Shown here: positions 35,372-46,411 of the stretch, piece after piece
Layout of the letters: each line of letters opens with the position of its first letter
Numbering within the stretch: the first letter of the stretch is position 1
Notes under the pieces: generated by a model
Databases searched by the model: none
The model's input: only the letters and a program-made list of their open reading frames with translations
What the model was told of the DNA's origin: nothing
Program-made: the position numbers and the translations under genes
Source: Brachionus plicatilis
Taxonomy: Eukaryota > Rotifera > Eurotatoria > Ploima > Brachionidae
DNA: 64,000 nt
NCBI GenBank assembly: GCA_010279815.1
Contig: QEOQ01000508.1
Coordinates: forward strand, 6,352,904-6,416,903
Direction: 5' to 3'

Positions 35372-35761
35372 ATGGCTAAGCATCATCCGGATTTGATTTT
35401 TTGCCGAAAACAACCGGGAGTGGCTATTGGACGTTTGTGTGAAAAATGTGATGGAAAATGTGTCATTTGCGACTCGTATGTGAGACCATCGACACTGGTT
35501 CGAATATGTGATGAGTGTAACTATGGATCCTATCAGGGACGGTGTGTTATTTGCGGTGGTCCGGGTATTTCGGACGCTTACTATTGCAGAGAGTGCACTA
35601 TTTTAGAAAAAGATGTAAGAAATAATTCAGCCAAAAATTTTTATTTTTATTTCTTTTTTTAATTTAAGAGAGATGGTTGTCCGAAGATTGTCAATTTGGG
35701 AAGTGCCAAAACAGATTTGTATTATGAGCGGAAAAAATACGGCTTTAAAAAGACAAAATAG
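35372..35761 (+). CDS. PHF5A: PHF5A / SF3b14b, SF3b splicing factor zinc-knot subunit
   Basis: PHF5A is a small subunit of the SF3b part of U2 snRNP that helps hold the branch-point adenosine. Exons 35372-35614 and 35669-35761 join in phase 0 across a 54-bp intron to give 111 residues, the usual size. [14 protein letters not shown] at the start and [11 protein letters not shown] at the end match the family almost residue for residue. CxxC pairs are present (CEKC, CVIC, CDEC, CVIC, CREC). One commonly conserved Cys, in [12 protein letters not shown] of vertebrates, is Ser here ([12 protein letters not shown]). From what is known of the family fold that Cys is not one of the twelve zinc ligands. 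The frame is open upstream of the ATG at 35372 but the homology begins there. Confidence 0.98.
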
Positions 35762-35824
35762 TTTTTTTTTTATGTTTAATATGTTTATATAAAAAGATAA
35801 TTAAAAAAAATATGTAAAATAAAA

Positions 35825-36175
35825 TCAAATTTGAGTGTCCAAATTAATAATTAAGGTTTTAATTGTGTTTATTTTAGTTTGAAGTTTGTAAATGGGTTCC
35901 ATTGATCTGCTTAAGTCAGCGGCCTTTTTACGCAGCTCGGATTCCTCGGCTACACACTTTTCTACCGAGTCACATGTCTCCTGGATTGTGTCTTGGCACG
36001 TTTGCATATTGCAAACACTCGCGGCAGATATTTGATTCAAAGACAGTTGAATGTTTTTGTTTAGTTTGTAGAATTCTTTGGCAATAAGACATGCTTCTCG
36101 TTCAATGTCTGCCAAAGCGGCTGGGTTAAGATCAGGAGGCTTTTTTCCATGTTTAAGCGAGCTTTCTTCACTCAT
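35825..36175 (-). CDS. BORC complex subunit 6-like protein (lyspersin family)
   Basis: One exon, 116 residues. BORC is a lysosome-surface complex that recruits ARL8 and kinesin to move lysosomes outward. The chain is almost wholly helical. The segments LADIEREACLIAKEFYKL, then SLNQISAASVCNMQTCQDTI, then AADLSRSMEPIYKLQTKIN follow the order and spacing of the conserved C-terminal domain of BORCS6 as I recall it. The long disordered N-terminus of vertebrate BORCS6 is absent. Other small BLOC-1/BORC helical subunits are alternatives. The gene converges on PHF5A (63 bp between stop codons) and lies 216 bp downstream of NEDD8 on the same strand, with an ATTTTAG acceptor-like site about 35 bp before its ATG. 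Confidence 0.6.
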   Translation of the reverse strand: MSEESSLKHGKKPPDLNPAALADIEREACLIAKEFYKLNKNIQLSLNQISAASVCNMQTCQDTIQETCDSVEKCVAEESELRKKAADLSRSMEPIYKLQTKINTIKTLIINLDTQI

Positions 36176-36391
36176 TTTTGCAAATTTTTTTTCAAAATTG
36201 CCCTTATTTTTGTCTAAAATTTTTTTAAAAATAATTACATAATTTATTCTAAGTCAAACTACTGACTAAATTTTAATTTAACCAACATAGAATGATAAAA
36301 AAATTTATTAAATCAAATTTAGTACAATTTAGAGTTTATACATTGAAAAAGTTAATCTAAAAAAAAAACTGTCGATCGTAAGCTGTTATAT

Positions 36392-36728
<337 letters not shown>

Positions 36729-37482
36729 TTTATTGTCGAAATGGCTTTAAAACTTCAATTGAAAGAATATTTTTAAATCTATTAATGTTAACCGATAGCT
36801 ATATTTAAAAAATGTATGCTTTCAAATTTGCTTTTGTGTAAAAAATGCAAAATAAAGTAATATTTAATGTATTATAGTCAAAGTTGTCTTTAGATTTTTA
36901 AAACAAAAATTTTAAATGTTGGTAATGACAATTTTTAGTTTTGACCTTCAATGGCTTTTGCATAAAAATGGCTTTATTAAATGTAAAATTACGAATAGAA
37001 AGTAAAATAATATTTGACGTAAGATTAAGTAAATATTGTGGTAAACATCAGAAACTTTTTGGACTGAGATAAAGAAATAAGCTTGAATTGCAAAAGTTTT
37101 TGAATGATCAACATGATGAAATCGGATGAGACAACATTTTTCTACTGTAACTTGTGGCTATCTCTGAAACAAAGATGTTTAAAAAAAAAATTTAGTAAAG
37201 TATATATTTCAAAATTAAATATTTGTTTAGTCCTAAAAGTAAGGTTTTTGATCACAGTTGATTGTTCATAATATTTGAAAGGAGAGCATTTAAAGATAAC
37301 AAAGTTAAAATTAAAATGTAAAATTTTCATCAATCTGAAAAATGATCGTTTAGGTAATTTTTTTTTAAAAAAATATCTAAGCTATAATGAATGTTTTAAA
37401 AATTTTTAATTTGATTTGTGTTTTTAAACTAGTTCAAGTTCGATTTTGAAATTTAAAATGAATGTAAGGCTACATGGGTCTT
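36729..37482. other. Intergenic DNA upstream of NEDD8
   Basis: AT-rich spacer between the NEDD8 start and a TIR transposon. No coding frame or repeat is recognised. The NEDD8 promoter should lie in its first few hundred bases. Confidence 0.5.
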
Positions 37483-38284
37483 TAGTCATAGGTCACATAT
37501 TATGTGATCAGTTCTCCTTACCTAAAATATGTGACCAAGACTTGTCACCTAATTTTCAAAGATGGAATATGCGACCAGAAATTGATCACCTATTTTTTAT
37601 TTGGTCACTTAATTTTTTTCTGGAATAATAATTTTTTTAACATTTAGCATTTTTTTGATAAATTTTAAAATAGTTTTAGATTCTAAATTGAATAAAGTTT
37701 AATATTATTTGATAAAATATTTTTCAATAAAAGTTTAATTGTGCATTAACATACGCGCTTGGTTCAATTGAAGAAAATTTTGGGAGCGAGATTAGCTCAG
37801 AAGATGTCCAAGGCAAATACAATTGATTTAGTTAATGATCTTGACGTGACTGATATTGAAGTTAAGATGAAGATGAGCAAGAGTAAAGAAAATTGAAAAA
37901 GATATTAAACTTCAAATGAGGAAAAATGTTTAAAATAAACAAGGAACTGTCAGAAGTAAAATTAGACAGCATTAAATATAAAAGTTTGTTAAATTAAAAG
38001 CAGGCACTTGAAAAACCGAAATTCACAGATGAAACTATACAAGAAGTAAAAAAAATTTTTTGAGCGGAAAGGATTAAAAATACATATGGCTAAAAAACAT
38101 TGAAATTTAAGACTGAAGATTTTGTCACTAATAAATACATAATAAATTTTTTGGTCACCTAATTATTTTATTGTTTTACTTCTGCTCACATATTCCATCT
38201 TTGAAAATTAGATGACCATGCTTGTTCAAATATTTTAGGTGAGGATTTGCGGTCACAAAATATGTGACCAACTGATCTATGACT
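37483..38284. mobile_element. DNA transposon remnant with about 140-bp TIRs
   Basis: The left end starts TAGTCATAGGTCACATATTA and the right end, reversed, starts TAGTCATAGATCAGTTGGTC. Inside both arms, in order, are TCACCTAAAATAT or close variants, CTAATTTTCAAAGATGGAAT, and GACC/GAGCAGAA with TTTTTGGTCAC. Arm identity is roughly three quarters, with indels. The central 450 bp contain Lys/Glu-rich fragments broken by stops, possibly the relic of a transposase gene, but no motif can be named. Many GGTCAC/GTGACC words act as subterminal repeats. Confidence 0.75.
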
Positions 38285-38616
38285 ACAAAAAGATTATCAT
38301 TGAAATATGGCTTTATGAATGATCATAATATTTGTCATCAAAAGGCGATCTGAAATTCCTAAAAATTGCGAATAAAAAAAATTATGATTATGAAGATCGG
38401 TAAAATTCTGAAATGGTATGATAAAAGATTCTAGAAAAAAGAATTGATTTTTTCTAATTAAACGAGAAAATTTGAAACATGGAAACATAAATGACAATTA
38501 ATTTGCTCTGTGATTTTGAAATAAAGGTTTTAATAAACTTAGATTTTGTAAATAATATTTATTCATCATTAATAAAAAAAATTAAGTAAAAAATTTTAAC
38601 AAATCAGAAAAATATC
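38285..38616. other. Spacer and 3' flank of secreted-protein copy 1
   Basis: Non-coding. The part from about 38490 to 38616 is the 3' flank shared, in inverted orientation, with the 3' flank of copy 2 (47468-47595), including ATTTATTCATCATTAATAAA. Confidence 0.6.
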
Positions 38617-39300
38617 TTATTTTCCATATCCAAAGCTTGATCCCCAACTAGATCCATAATTAGAACTATAACTTGAGCCATAGCCACCAAAACCTCCATA
38701 AGACGAAGAGCTACTTGAGCCCCACCTTGATCCATAGCTACTACCGTAGTATTGTCTTACTTTTCTTGTATTGAGATTGTTAATAACCAAAAGGCCAAAT
38801 AAATCAAGATCCTGGCTATCACCAAGCAAATTCTGCTGAACACTTACTCTGTGAAGTTCCTGCACATTTTTAAAAAAATTTAACATTCGTGTAAAGCACT
38901 CTTTATCTGTAATGCGAACACCAGCATCGGTGTCACTCAATGAATAATACAAACTCATATTTACAATTTCTCCATCTACTTTAATACTGTTTAGTAAATA
39001 AACAGGCAAATCGAGTACTCTTGGAAAAAGAGAAATTTTCACTGACTCTGAATTTGAGACACTATCATTATCCAATGCACCCATTCCAAATATTTGTAAT
39101 GGAAGAACAGTCAAATTGACAATGTTAGAGAAAGCGTCACATTCAACACTTTCCACTTGGTACTGGCAGCTTAAAACATTTTTGGAAAACGTGCAATTTA
39201 CAGCAGTATCATTCGATTCAGTCGATATGGACTCATTTGGTAGAGAAAAGCTTAGTCCGATTGATAAGCTTAGAAGAGCAACTGATATAAGAATGTTCAT
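38617..39300 (-). CDS. Secreted Gly/Ser/Tyr-tailed protein, copy 1
   Basis: One exon, 227 residues. A signal peptide (MNILISVALLSLSIGLSFS) precedes a body of about 160 residues with three close cysteines (VNCTFSKNVLSCQYQVESVEC), one later Cys (KECFTRM) and several N-glycosylation sequons. After NNLNTRKVR comes a low-complexity tail of Gly, Ser, Tyr and Trp (GSSYGSRWG, SSSSSYGGFGGYGSS, ending SFGYGK). The body is almost identical in DNA to copies 2 and 3. The tail shares only its last 25 or so residues with copy 2 and nothing with copy 3. I do not recognise the family. Such tails occur in adhesive, shell, cuticle or silk-like proteins and in some antimicrobial peptides, so an extracellular structural or defence role is only a guess. 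Confidence 0.85.
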   Translation of the reverse strand: MNILISVALLSLSIGLSFSLPNESISTESNDTAVNCTFSKNVLSCQYQVESVECDAFSNIVNLTVLPLQIFGMGALDNDSVSNSESVKISLFPRVLDLPVYLLNSIKVDGEIVNMSLYYSLSDTDAGVRITDKECFTRMLNFFKNVQELHRVSVQQNLLGDSQDLDLFGLLVINNLNTRKVRQYYGSSYGSRWGSSSSSSYGGFGGYGSSYSSNYGSSWGSSFGYGK

Positions 39301-41128
39301 TTTTCCAAAGAGTAAATGCTTCTAATTTTTTAAAGAAAAATGAGTTTAATTTATATTGATTCACTTTCAACTAAAGCATGCATTTTTTTAAAATTTTTTA
39401 AGCGTTGAAATTTAAAATTTAAAAGATCCCTTTATTTATTCTCTTTAAAATTATATAGAATAAAAATATATAAAACTTTTTATTTGATAATTTGACTTGA
39501 TCATATACAGCAAATTTGACTCTTTACAATTTTTTCTAACTTCTTCAAGCTGAAACCAAGCTTTTAATTTTTTTTTCTATTTTTAGTCGAATTCAAATTT
39601 TCTTTAAACACTAAAAAACAATTGTTTGATCATTTATTTAAAAATTTTAAACTTTTGAAGATTTTTTCAATATAAATTTTTTTTTAAAAAAAAATAAATC
39701 CGATTGTCTGATTCTTATTTTTAAATCACGACTAACAAGAAAATATTTAAGCGTTTTAGATTCCCGAATCGAGCTGTTACATGTTGCTGAATTTTTATGA
39801 GCTCAATTCGCGAATTTGATAGTTTATATCTAATTGAGTACTGATGAACATTTAATAAAAGCATCTATATTACCAATTAACTAATAAACTTGACTCTATA
39901 ATTAAAAAATTGAAATTTCTTCTTTAAATTTTAAAAGGTTTTATATTGTTTGAATTCATTTCTAAATATCATTAATACACTAATTATGATAAGAGACAGT
40001 TGTAAAAATGTTTTCAAAAATTTTCAAGCTTTTTTTCGTTAATTTTAAACAATATCAATAGTCCATTTCTTGGCCTTTTAATTAAAACAATCCGAAACTT
40101 AAATTTAAATGAAAAAAAGTTGCCGTTTATAAAATTTACCAAGTTTAGTTAGCTTTGGATTAAGATCGAACTTTATTAGGCTTTTTTACACAAATAAAAA
40201 AATTTTATAACTTTTGTCATAAATGTCAAAAATTGCTTTGTTACACTTCCTGAGGAAAGCTCAAAATTTTTTAATCAATTAATTTAAAAATAAATATCCA
40301 AACTGCTTGGAGCAATTTTTTGGAAAATATTTTGATTCAACTCTTGATTAACAACCATATTTGGTTTTAACACTCATTCGACTTCATTTTCATTCATCGC
40401 AATATTAAGATAAATAAAATAAACTGTAATATTATTAAAATCCGATTTCTAAATAAAATTATAATCTAGATCATAATCTTTATTGAAACCAAATTTTTAT
40501 TACAATTAAATTTGCTTTTTATGAAATGGAAAGATAAATCGTAATTTTCATTCAATAGAAAGAATAAAGCTTTTATGAGATAAATGCATTTTTCGGGTAA
40601 AAATTTTAGGATTAAAATCTTAGTTGATTTGTCTTAAAGCCACAAAATTTATCCTGTAAACTATTAAACCTTGATTCTATAATTAAAAAATTGGCATGAA
40701 TATAAACAGAGAAATAAAATTACAACCTTGCAAGAAGATATAATAAATCAAGCTAAGCGAGAATATTTTTTTAATTTCTTCTTTAAATTTTAAAAGGTTG
40801 TGTTTTGTTTGAATTCATTTCAATTTCAATTTTGCAAATAAAATTTGATAATTAAACAAAATATATTTTCAAATTATCTTTTTAAATGTTTTCTCACTGT
40901 TTTTTTACTTATTTCTTTATCAAAAATTACTATAACTTTTTTAATTAACAATTAACATAAATTTTAGGTTTTATTTAGTTTTTCTTTGAAATTAAGAGAA
41001 AGAATTATTCTGGAAATTGCATTTTTTTTCTCGAAAAAATAGATTTTCAGGACATGAAAAAGGAGATATTTGGAAAAGTAAATTAGTTAAAAAATTAAAA
41101 ATCGTTAATCTTTTTTCAGAAATTTATT
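39301..41128. other. Intergenic DNA with local duplications
   Basis: No gene. It holds a decayed copy of part of the receptor's last exon (40556-40665, listed separately). A direct repeat of about 50 bp (CTTCTTTAAATTTTAAAAGG followed by TTTGAATTCATTTC) occurs at about 39918 and 40778. A segment at about 39985-40075 recurs inverted at about 45580-45672. These suggest the neighbourhood has been duplicated and rearranged repeatedly. Confidence 0.55.
40556..40665 (-). pseudogene. Decayed duplicate of part of receptor exon 4
   Basis: Over about 80 bp, CTTTTATGAGATAAATGCATT and GGGTAAAAATTTTAGGATTAAA correspond, with about four bases in five matching, to 41356-41440 in the last exon of the SEFIR-like receptor gene. 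The rest of the exon is not recognisable and stops interrupt the frame. It is most simply a fragment of a tandem duplication of the receptor gene. Confidence 0.55.
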
Positions 41129-44100
41129 CTAATTGATTGCACCTTCAAAACTAACAAATTCGCAAGTTAAGGGCTCAATTTCAGGCTCTTCAGAGTGATT
41201 GTCTTTGTTTTCGTTTAGAAATTTGCTCAATTGATAACTAATTTTTTTTGAAATAATTGATAAATTTAACTTTTCGAATAATTTTTTTGAATTATTTTCA
41301 TTTATGTTATCCCTAACTATATTTAGAAATTTACGGATATCTTTTGGAAGAATCAAGTTTTTATGAGATGAATGAATTTTTTCAGGTAAAAATTTTCGGA
41401 ATAAAATCTTTGTTGTTTTGTCTTTAAATCTTTCCACGAAATTCATCTTGGTAAATTCATCATCAAAATTTGTTTTTCCAATTTTTAAAATAGATTCTTT
41501 TTGAAAAAACTCATACTCGGAACAAATATAAAAAATTTTATCAGATTTCTCCATTAACTCAGCTCTTTCACATATTCTAGTATTTATTGTCATTATTTCT
41601 ATATTTATTCTCTTGAAAATTCCCTTAATTAAACATAAGATTAGATTATTTAAATTTTTTTTTTAAATTTACCGATAAAATATCACAAAATTGTTGCGTT
41701 ATTTGTTTTAAATTGCTTCCACTTCTAATAGACACATAAAAAAGTATTTTTTTTTGAGAATATGATTCAATTAATTTTTTTTGAGATCTTTTTAAACTAA
41801 AAGCCATATAAAATAAGATCGACAAGATACTTAGAATTATTAGAAGAAGAAAAATTGTCGAAATGCGCACATATTCATTTTGACATTCGAAAAATCCTAA
41901 AGGAAATTTTAAATCTTCTAAATTGAATTCCAAATTTGCATAAGAAAAATAAAAACCGGGAATAAAGGACACATTTGATCTAGTGGAATTCAAAATTGAG
42001 TCAAAAATTGGATTCTTTTGCGAACAATTTCCAGTTTGATTCGAATCAAAATAAGCTAACAACTTTTTGTCCCAAACTGCTGCACCATTTGAATCATAAT
42101 ATTGTACTTCTACTAAATAATGTCTTTTTTTGGAAATGCTAATTCCATCAATTTTAATTGAGGACATCAAATAGGGAATTTTTATCTCTGCTATCAATTC
42201 TAAACTAACTGAATAAAATTTAAAAATGTCCAAATCTACATCGTAGCATTTGGGACTAAAAATTCGAAAAATTCGAAATAAAAAATAATTTTTTACAAAA
42301 TTTCCACTTTTTGCCACATTAAATTCACTCAGTAATTTAACAAAAATAATATCTGTATCGAATTTAACACAAAAACTCGAAATTGGTTCAAATGACTTGT
42401 CCATAATGTGTTTGTTTTGAAATCTATTGGTCACTGGAAGACCATCAAAAACTGTTTTACTTCCGAAATAAGCTGAAAAATGCTGCGAACATTCATTTGA
42501 TCGATTTTTATCTATAATTAAATGCCGCATTGCAGCATTACATGGCATACATTTATTTTGGCAAGAACATTCTCCCATTGAAGATTTGTAACATTTGTTT
42601 GATTTGGAAGCTCTTAGCTTTTGCTCATAAACAAATGTTTCATTAGACTGAAAAATCTTAAAAACTAAACCATTCGCATAGGCTTCTTTAAATTTTGAAG
42701 TAAAATTAAGATATTTTTCTTTGTAAAGTTCATAAAGATATCCATCGACGAACTCAAAATCCCTATTTATACCTTGCGCTATAACTAAATAAGCTTTTTT
42801 CTCGTTAGAATAAAATCTTTTTAAGCAAGTTGAATCCTTAAAGTCACCATTGCACACGTCTGTATTATTTGGAGCAAAAATTTCAGCATTTGAATTAATT
42901 TTTAGTAGACCAATTTGCTGCTTTATCTTGCTGGTAAAGGTACAAATTATATTATGTTGACATTCAACAACAGTGTTTAACGAAACACTTGCCATAAAAA
43001 AGGCATAGTTTTGATGATGTATGCTCATTTTTGGATCTTTAATTCTTAACTCTAAATCTGCCTAAATAAAAAAAAAATTCTAAAGTTCACGAAATTCAAA
43101 ACTTTAGTGCTATCTGAATTTCACATTTTTGACTCGAAAATCATAAAAAAAAATTTTCTTGAAGGGGGCAAAAAAAAAATTTCTTTGGTGTTATTTAAAA
43201 CAGCATATTAGAGCAAGAACAAATCAGACATTTCCAAGAATGATGGAGCTTTTAGCCGAATCAAAAGAAAAGTATTTGGGTTCTGAGCTTTCAAAAAAAT
43301 TAATTAGACGATTTTGGCGGTGTTTAGTAGGTTACAATAATGGTGCGACATACGGTCAAGTCCTAAAAGCATACTTTACAGGAAAATCGAAAAAAACAGC
43401 AGTTGAGCACCTAAAAATATCGAATTCTTTAGTTTAATCTAAAAATTCTAATAAAAGAATTCAAATTTGACAAATTTGTTAAAAATCACATGAATTAAAG
43501 AGATTTTTTAAGAAAAATAAAGCAATAAAATAAAAAAGTAAAACCATAGATTCGTTCAGAATTTTGTCAAGATTTTTTAAAAAAAAAAAAATAAATCGGG
43601 TCATAATTGATCCCTCGGAGGAGATACGATTTAAACCAGAAAAAACACATTTTTTTCCTTTTTTTAGCCAACAAAAACCGCCACACCCTTTTTTTTTCTA
43701 AATTACATTAGCATGTAGCGAATTTTATGCTCTTTCAGAATATATATACTTTTTTAGTATACTTAAGTTTTATCTTTGAGATTTTGAGTCTTAAATAACA
43801 ACAACTTTTTAAAGGGTTAGCTATTTTTGGAACCCTGGGTATAAAAAATTATTTTTTTGCCCCCTTCAAAAAAATTTTTTTTTATGATTTTCGAGGGCGT
43901 AGATTACGAATTTTGAGTCAAAAATGTGAATTCAGATAGCACTAAAGTTTTGAATTTCGTGAACTTTAAAAAATATTTTAAAATTTAAATTACTGTTGAT
44001 TGATTTTGTTTTAATGACCTAATTTGCACGCAGCTTGTTTTTTTTTCATAATTTTCAAATTTTAATTCATAATCTTTTAAAAAGTATCAAAAATTTCAAG

Positions 44101-44510
44101 ATCAATTTACCAATTTTTTACTTTTTGAGTCAGTCAAATTAAAACTTAATGAAACTATAAATGCCAATCCGTAATGGTCACTTTCGAAAAGCATCATGCT
44201 TGATTGAAAATCCATATTTACGAATTCAGTTCCAGTCATTGCCAAGCATTCTAAATTAATTACTAAATAAATATTTGAACATATTCAATTTTTTAAAATT
44301 ACCTTTTGATTCTATTAAAAAATCAGTGGATTGAACAAATTCTGGCGCGAAAAAATTTTTTAAATTTGAATTTTGTTTTACTAGAAGTTCGATTTGATGC
44401 TGATTATCGAATATATTAATCAATTGGGGGTTACAGAAGCGATTAATAATAAAAAATAATGTCATTAATTCCAGCATTATTAAAAAATTAAAAACTTGAT
44501 TTTTTTTCAT
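41129..44510 (-). CDS. Type I membrane receptor with SEFIR-like cytoplasmic domain
   Basis: Four minus-strand exons, 44303-44510, 44122-44250, 41673-43057 and 41129-41623, join exactly in frame (phases 1, 1, 0) to give 738 residues. A signal or anchor sequence (NFLIMLELMTLFFI) starts the chain. The ectodomain of about 490 residues is rich in N-glycosylation sequons and cysteines, including a cluster (KCYKSSMGECSCQNKCMPC). A membrane segment lies at about 510-531 (IFLLLIILSILSILFYMAF). The cytoplasmic part begins with KKILFYVSIRSGSN at about residue 547 and continues to SDKIFYICSEYEFF near 600. That strand-helix-strand pattern with a hydrophobic strand ending in CS is the layout of SEFIR domains of IL-17 receptors. 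Identity is low, so the family call is tentative; the membrane receptor architecture is firm. A transposon occupies intron 2. Confidence 0.62.
43081..43968 (+). mobile_element. TIR transposon remnant inside receptor intron 2
   Basis: The left end TAAAGTTCACGAAATTCAAA and the right end, its reverse complement, enclose 888 bp. The arms stay matched for about 100 bp through ACTTTAGTGCTATCTGAATT, GACTC, then AAAATCATAAAAAAAAATTT and GAAGGGGGC. The element carries a + strand frame (43159-43437) that looks like the start of a transposase. It interrupts the 1064-bp intron between exons 2 and 3 of the receptor gene (on the opposite strand) without touching the splice sites. Confidence 0.82.
43159..43437 (+). 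pseudogene. Transposase N-terminal fragment in the intronic TIR element
   Basis: A 92-codon frame. After a Lys-rich start it reads FLWCYLKQHIRARTNQTFP, RRFWRCLVGYNNGATYGQVL, KAYFTGKSKKTAVEHLKIS and ends at SNSLV. The last part looks like a helix-turn-helix that follows a short zinc-ribbon-like region, as in ISXO2/Merlin-type transposases, but no DDE residues are present. The remaining 400 bp of the element are non-coding, so the catalytic part was deleted. The superfamily assignment is weak. Confidence 0.4.
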
Positions 44511-44662
44511 GTGAAGTTAAAAGTTGCTTTCTATAATGAGTGAAGATAAGAATTTTTTATATCGATAAAAGTTTTTTTTATGATTTCAAATGAAGTTTTA
44601 ATTAGATTTTCTGACTTTATAAAGAATTTATTGTGTCTTGTATGTTAATGACAAAAATTTTT

Positions 44663-44880
44663 CGAAAAATTTCATTTTGATTTCAGTAAATGAAATATTT
44701 TTTAAACAAAAATAATCTTCATCATTTATTCATTTTATCTAATCTCCTTCAACTGCTATTTAATAAAAATTAATTTATTCGTATAATCGCTTTTTGTGAT
44801 TTTTTTAAAAATTAAATAAAATATTGTACTGACTTATGAGAAAAAGTCCAATTGACTTTAATTTATTTTCTTAATTTTAG
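44663..44880 (+). repeat. 218-bp dispersed repeat, copy 1
   Basis: It begins CGAAAAATTTCATTTT and ends TTTATTTTCTTAATTTTAG. It recurs in the same orientation and at the same length at 54181-54398 with only a few differences near its left end (for example CATTTTGATTTCAG against CATTTTAATTTCAG). No coding capacity. The sequences on either side of the two copies are unrelated, so it is a mobile or duplicated unit. Confidence 0.85.
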
Positions 44881-45409
44881 CCATAATCTTGGTACCAAGC
44901 GTTAATAGGAGAAATAAGTATTGGTAACTGAGCATTGGGCTAATCTAACTGTATTTGATAACATGCCTCCTTATTATTTTAAATACGACTATATTATTTG
45001 ATTCGTAATTTGATTTTCATTCAGAGTTGATTATTTGATTTTGTCTACTAAATATAAGTACGATTTATCTTTCAAATTTTTATCAGTTCATTTTCATTAT
45101 CTTTCCACATCAGTTGGATTTCTTTAAACAAAAAGCATTTGATTAAAGAATTTGCAGATTTCCGCAGTAAGTGCAACAAAAGTTTTTTTTACTTTGTTAC
45201 ATTTGCAGAACAAGTTTTTGATATTTATGAAAAAAGCTATAAAATTTTTTATTTTTTTATTGGAGGTTTTGGATGGAATATCACAAATATGCTTTGTAAA
45301 CAGTCCCCTAGAAAAATGACCAAGAAAAGCTCCTGAGATAATTAAAATAATAAAAAAACGGTAAGAATTTAAAATTAAATCATGTTTATGCTTCATTTTA
45401 GAAGTTTTT

Positions 45410-45470
45410 TCATTGATTACATTTATTTATTATTATTATTATTATTTTTATTATTATTATTATTACCAGT
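45410..45470. repeat. (ATT)n microsatellite
   Basis: About 50 bp of ATT/TTA trinucleotides with one interruption. Confidence 0.9.
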
Positions 45471-46411
45471 AATTTAAAGGATTCTTTAATTTATTATTAA
45501 AAAGAAAAAATGTTTTCCTAAGGAAGTATCCAAATCATCATTTTATTTGCGACTGAAAGTAGGATTATTATGGAGATATTGATTTTGAAATGGACTATTA
45601 ATATTGTTTAAAAAAAACGAAAAAATATTTTGAAAAATTTTGAAAACATTTTTACACCTGTCACTTGTCAAAATTTGATTATTTATGATATTTAGCTTTA
45701 TATGAAAAACAATTTTTCAAGAAAATTATTTGATTTCATTTTCAGAATTGGAACTTATAATATTTGGTTTATTTAAGACAAAAATTCCTTCAAGTGGCCT
45801 TAAGAATTTTCTCTAATTATTTAAATAAAAAAATACAACATTTGGAAAAAAAATCTTTATGAAAAAAGAGCTGCCATATTTTGTTGTTAGATTAGACTTA
45901 AATTGACTTTAAATGATATTTTTTTGTAATTCATTTGTATTCTTTATTATACATATTTTATTGTGTCAGTGTTTTATTTTTAATTGGAACATACGGTGTG
46001 GGGAGAGCCACTCTTTAGGTTTTTATAAATTTTTTTAAATTTATATATATTATATAGTCAGAAATAATTACACAGAGCTCTAACCAGGAAATGGTTAACA
46101 AAACTGTTTGAGAGGGACATAAATTAAAGATTAATGAAATTTAAAATTAGGTAAAAGATCATGAAATTCAATTTGCTGCTGATAAGCTCTTATAAACAAA
46201 ACTTTGGTTAATAAATTATTATAAGAGTTATTTGGGTAAAATTTGATAATTAATTTAAATAGATTAAAGTAAAAAATTTTTGCTGATGTATTTAAACTTT
46301 TAAAAAATATTAATTCATTTCAGTATAAAATTTATGAAATTTAATAATTAAAGTATATTTTTCCTATAAAATTAACGAGCAATAGTTCATTGAAAAAAAG
46401 TGAAAGAAAAA

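Larger units (their letters stand above)
44511..46411. other. Intergenic DNA upstream of receptor and copy 2
   Basis: Contains a 218-bp dispersed repeat (44663-44880) and an (ATT)n run (45410-45470), listed separately, and the inverted counterpart (about 45580-45672) of a segment near 40001. No gene is supported; frames at 45124-45396 on both strands are incidental. Confidence 0.5.

Noticed and set aside
39116..39325. Frames antisense to the three secreted-protein copies (also 46756-46971 and 52556-52771)
   Set aside because: Identical because the bodies are identical; they overlap the signal peptide region on the opposite strand and have no features of their own.
43028..43030. ATG at 43028 as the start of the receptor gene
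   Set aside because: The frame extends upstream to an acceptor at 43058, and two further exons join in frame and provide a hydrophobic N-terminal signal.
45124..45396. Overlapping frames on both strands
   Set aside because: Low-complexity Phe/Lys/Ile-rich translations typical of AT-rich non-coding DNA.
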